DNA from: Catellatospora paridis
GTDB taxonomy: Bacteria; Actinomycetota; Actinomycetes; Mycobacteriales; Micromonosporaceae
Reading direction: 5' to 3'
NCBI RefSeq assembly: GCF_009720365.1
Contig: NZ_ML769316.1
Span: forward strand, 186,001-250,000
Length of the DNA: 64,000 nucleotides
The translations under genes and the position numbers were made by a program. Shown in pieces: positions 63,026 through 64,000 of this stretch. Position 1 is the stretch's first letter. The number at the start of each line of letters is the position of its first letter. The notes beneath the pieces are model-generated. The model was not told the origin of the DNA, searched no databases, and worked only from the letters and a program-made list of their open reading frames with translations.

Positions 63026-63943
63026 CTACGCGGCCTCGATGAGACGCCAGTTCAGCGGCCACCGCGGCCCCAGATACCGGTCGAGCAGGTCGACAAGCTG
63101 CCGGCCGTCGATCAACTCAAGCCTGTGGTCGGCGCCCAGCCTGATCGCCCCCGCCGTAAACGACGATGTCGTGATGAGTACGCCCCTGGTCGGAATCTCT
63201 GCGGCGACGACCCCCAGCAACTGGCGGACCAATTCGACGCCGACCGGTTTTCCGACCTGCTTGCACTCGATGAGCAGGCGCTCGCGCCGGCCCAGCTCGA
63301 CGGAGGTGGCAACCACGTCGCGACCGCCGTCCTTGCTCGCTTGGGTCAGTTCGACCTCGTAGCCCATCCGCGAGTACAGGCGCGACACGACGATCTCAAG
63401 AGTTCGAGGGCTGACGCTGCGTAGAGTGCGGAGGTTTTCCTCGGGGTCCTGCGGCACGCCGAGATAGCGGGCCTTGATCAGCGCGGCGGCGTCCTCGAGT
63501 GCTGCCCAGCGACCGTCGGGCAGGACCATCGCATGGGCGCAGTGGTAGGCCTCCAGGCCCTGCAGTGCAGTCTCAGCGTCCGCTGGAAGCAGGTCGAGGA
63601 TCCACGTGATGCCCTCCCAGGGCGGTGCAACACAAGAGGTGCAGTCATGGGTGGACTTGTGCTCGTAATAGACGTGCAGTCGCTGGGAGTATTCGTTGTA
63701 ACTCTTGCGGCCGTTGTACTCCGGGGAGTCCAGCCCGAGCTGCATCGTCTGCCATCGCGACTCGTCAACGCCGAGCGTGCCGGACTGGATCAGCAGCCGT
63801 CGGATGCGCGCGCGAGCCGTGGGCTCGTCCCAGTCTCCGATGTCGTTGATGCAAGCGCGCAGCGCATCCTCATCCCGGAACCCTCGTGCGTGGAACCACT
63901 GCTGGTCGTACTCGTCGTCGCTGAGCTCGGCGAACGCTGTCAT
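63026..63943 (-). CDS. Mrr-type restriction endonuclease
   Basis: 305 residues. The C-terminal half is a PD-(D/E)xK nuclease of the Mrr/restriction endonuclease type IV fold: TLEIVVSRLYSRMGYEVELTQ, then KDGGRDVVA (catalytic Asp), RLLIECKQVGKPVG (ExK) and VRQLLGVV. The N-terminal part (1-160) is unrecognised, with CTSCVAPPWEG and a helical LQGLEAYHCAHAM, and may bind DNA or a partner. The stop TAG lies at the join with an IS110 relic in the same frame, so the last residues may not be native. Predicted defence against modified or foreign DNA. Confidence 0.85.
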   Translation of the reverse strand: MTAFAELSDDEYDQQWFHARGFRDEDALRACINDIGDWDEPTARARIRRLLIQSGTLGVDESRWQTMQLGLDSPEYNGRKSYNEYSQRLHVYYEHKSTHDCTSCVAPPWEGITWILDLLPADAETALQGLEAYHCAHAMVLPDGRWAALEDAAALIKARYLGVPQDPEENLRTLRSVSPRTLEIVVSRLYSRMGYEVELTQASKDGGRDVVATSVELGRRERLLIECKQVGKPVGVELVRQLLGVVAAEIPTRGVLITTSSFTAGAIRLGADHRLELIDGRQLVDLLDRYLGPRWPLNWRLIEAA

Positions 63944-64000
63944 GACCTAAATCCCTGCGGCGTGGAGCGTGGTCGCAGGACTCTACGACACTGGCCGATG

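Overview
The window reads as chromosome of a high-GC actinomycete, most likely from the Micromonosporaceae or a close relative. The supporting signs are G/C-rich third codon positions, many GTG starts, an Lsr2-type nucleoid protein, an ARC/Mpa-type ATPase, a DnaE2 polymerase with a mycobacterial-type SOS box, Tat and lipoprotein signals, and ISL3, IS6 and IS110 elements. No rRNA, tRNA or CRISPR array was seen. All calls were made by reading the sequence; no database search was run.

Layout. (1) 0.5-8.5 kb: SOS-regulated error-prone polymerase dnaE2, then an unusual translationally coupled pair, a RelA/SpoT-domain alarmone synthetase followed by a proteasome-ATPase (ARC/Mpa) paralogue that lacks the proteasome-docking tail. 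(2) 8.7-16.3 kb, minus strand: a probable biosynthetic operon with an asparagine-synthetase-like enzyme that lacks its catalytic Cys, two secreted peptidoglycan-binding-type proteins, a 58-residue peptide gene, an ATP-grasp ligase, an MFS exporter and a Tat-exported amidohydrolase. Across a regulatory gap lie an Lsr2 paralogue, an XRE/TPR regulator and an S9 peptidase. (3) 21.2-26.4 kb: a coupled operon with an amino-acid permease, a PLP decarboxylase, a free-standing recombinase-type zinc ribbon and a degenerate Nudix protein, ending in decayed genes. (4) 28.3-33.9 kb: a six-gene, tightly overlapping operon (radical SAM enzyme, archaeal-type SAM synthetase, guanidinoacetate-methyltransferase-like enzyme, PhyH dioxygenase, FkbM methyltransferase, PGM1-like ATP-grasp ligase) meeting a convergent non-standard glutamyl-tRNA synthetase. 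It looks like an uncharacterised peptide or amino-acid natural product cluster.

(5) 35.5-64 kb: a mosaic of mobile elements and defence-type ATPases. It holds IS6, IS481/IS3-like, ISL3 and IS110 relics, a dead and a live tyrosine integrase, an OLD-family ATPase/TOPRIM nuclease, an unknown two-gene cassette, a membrane NB-ARC STAND protein with nearly identical WD40 repeats, a giant WD40-KAP NTPase, an intact ISL3 element, a secreted beta-propeller operon, an RsiV-like lipoprotein and an Mrr-type restriction enzyme whose 3' end abuts an IS110 relic.

How the parts may work together. The two biosynthetic operons each carry ATP-grasp amide-bond chemistry, and one also carries its own SAM supply and an aminoacyl-tRNA synthetase. 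The right half looks like an accessory island where anti-phage or self-recognition ATPases accumulate among IS relics. The RelA/SpoT-ARC pair is the best candidate for an undescribed stress or defence module.
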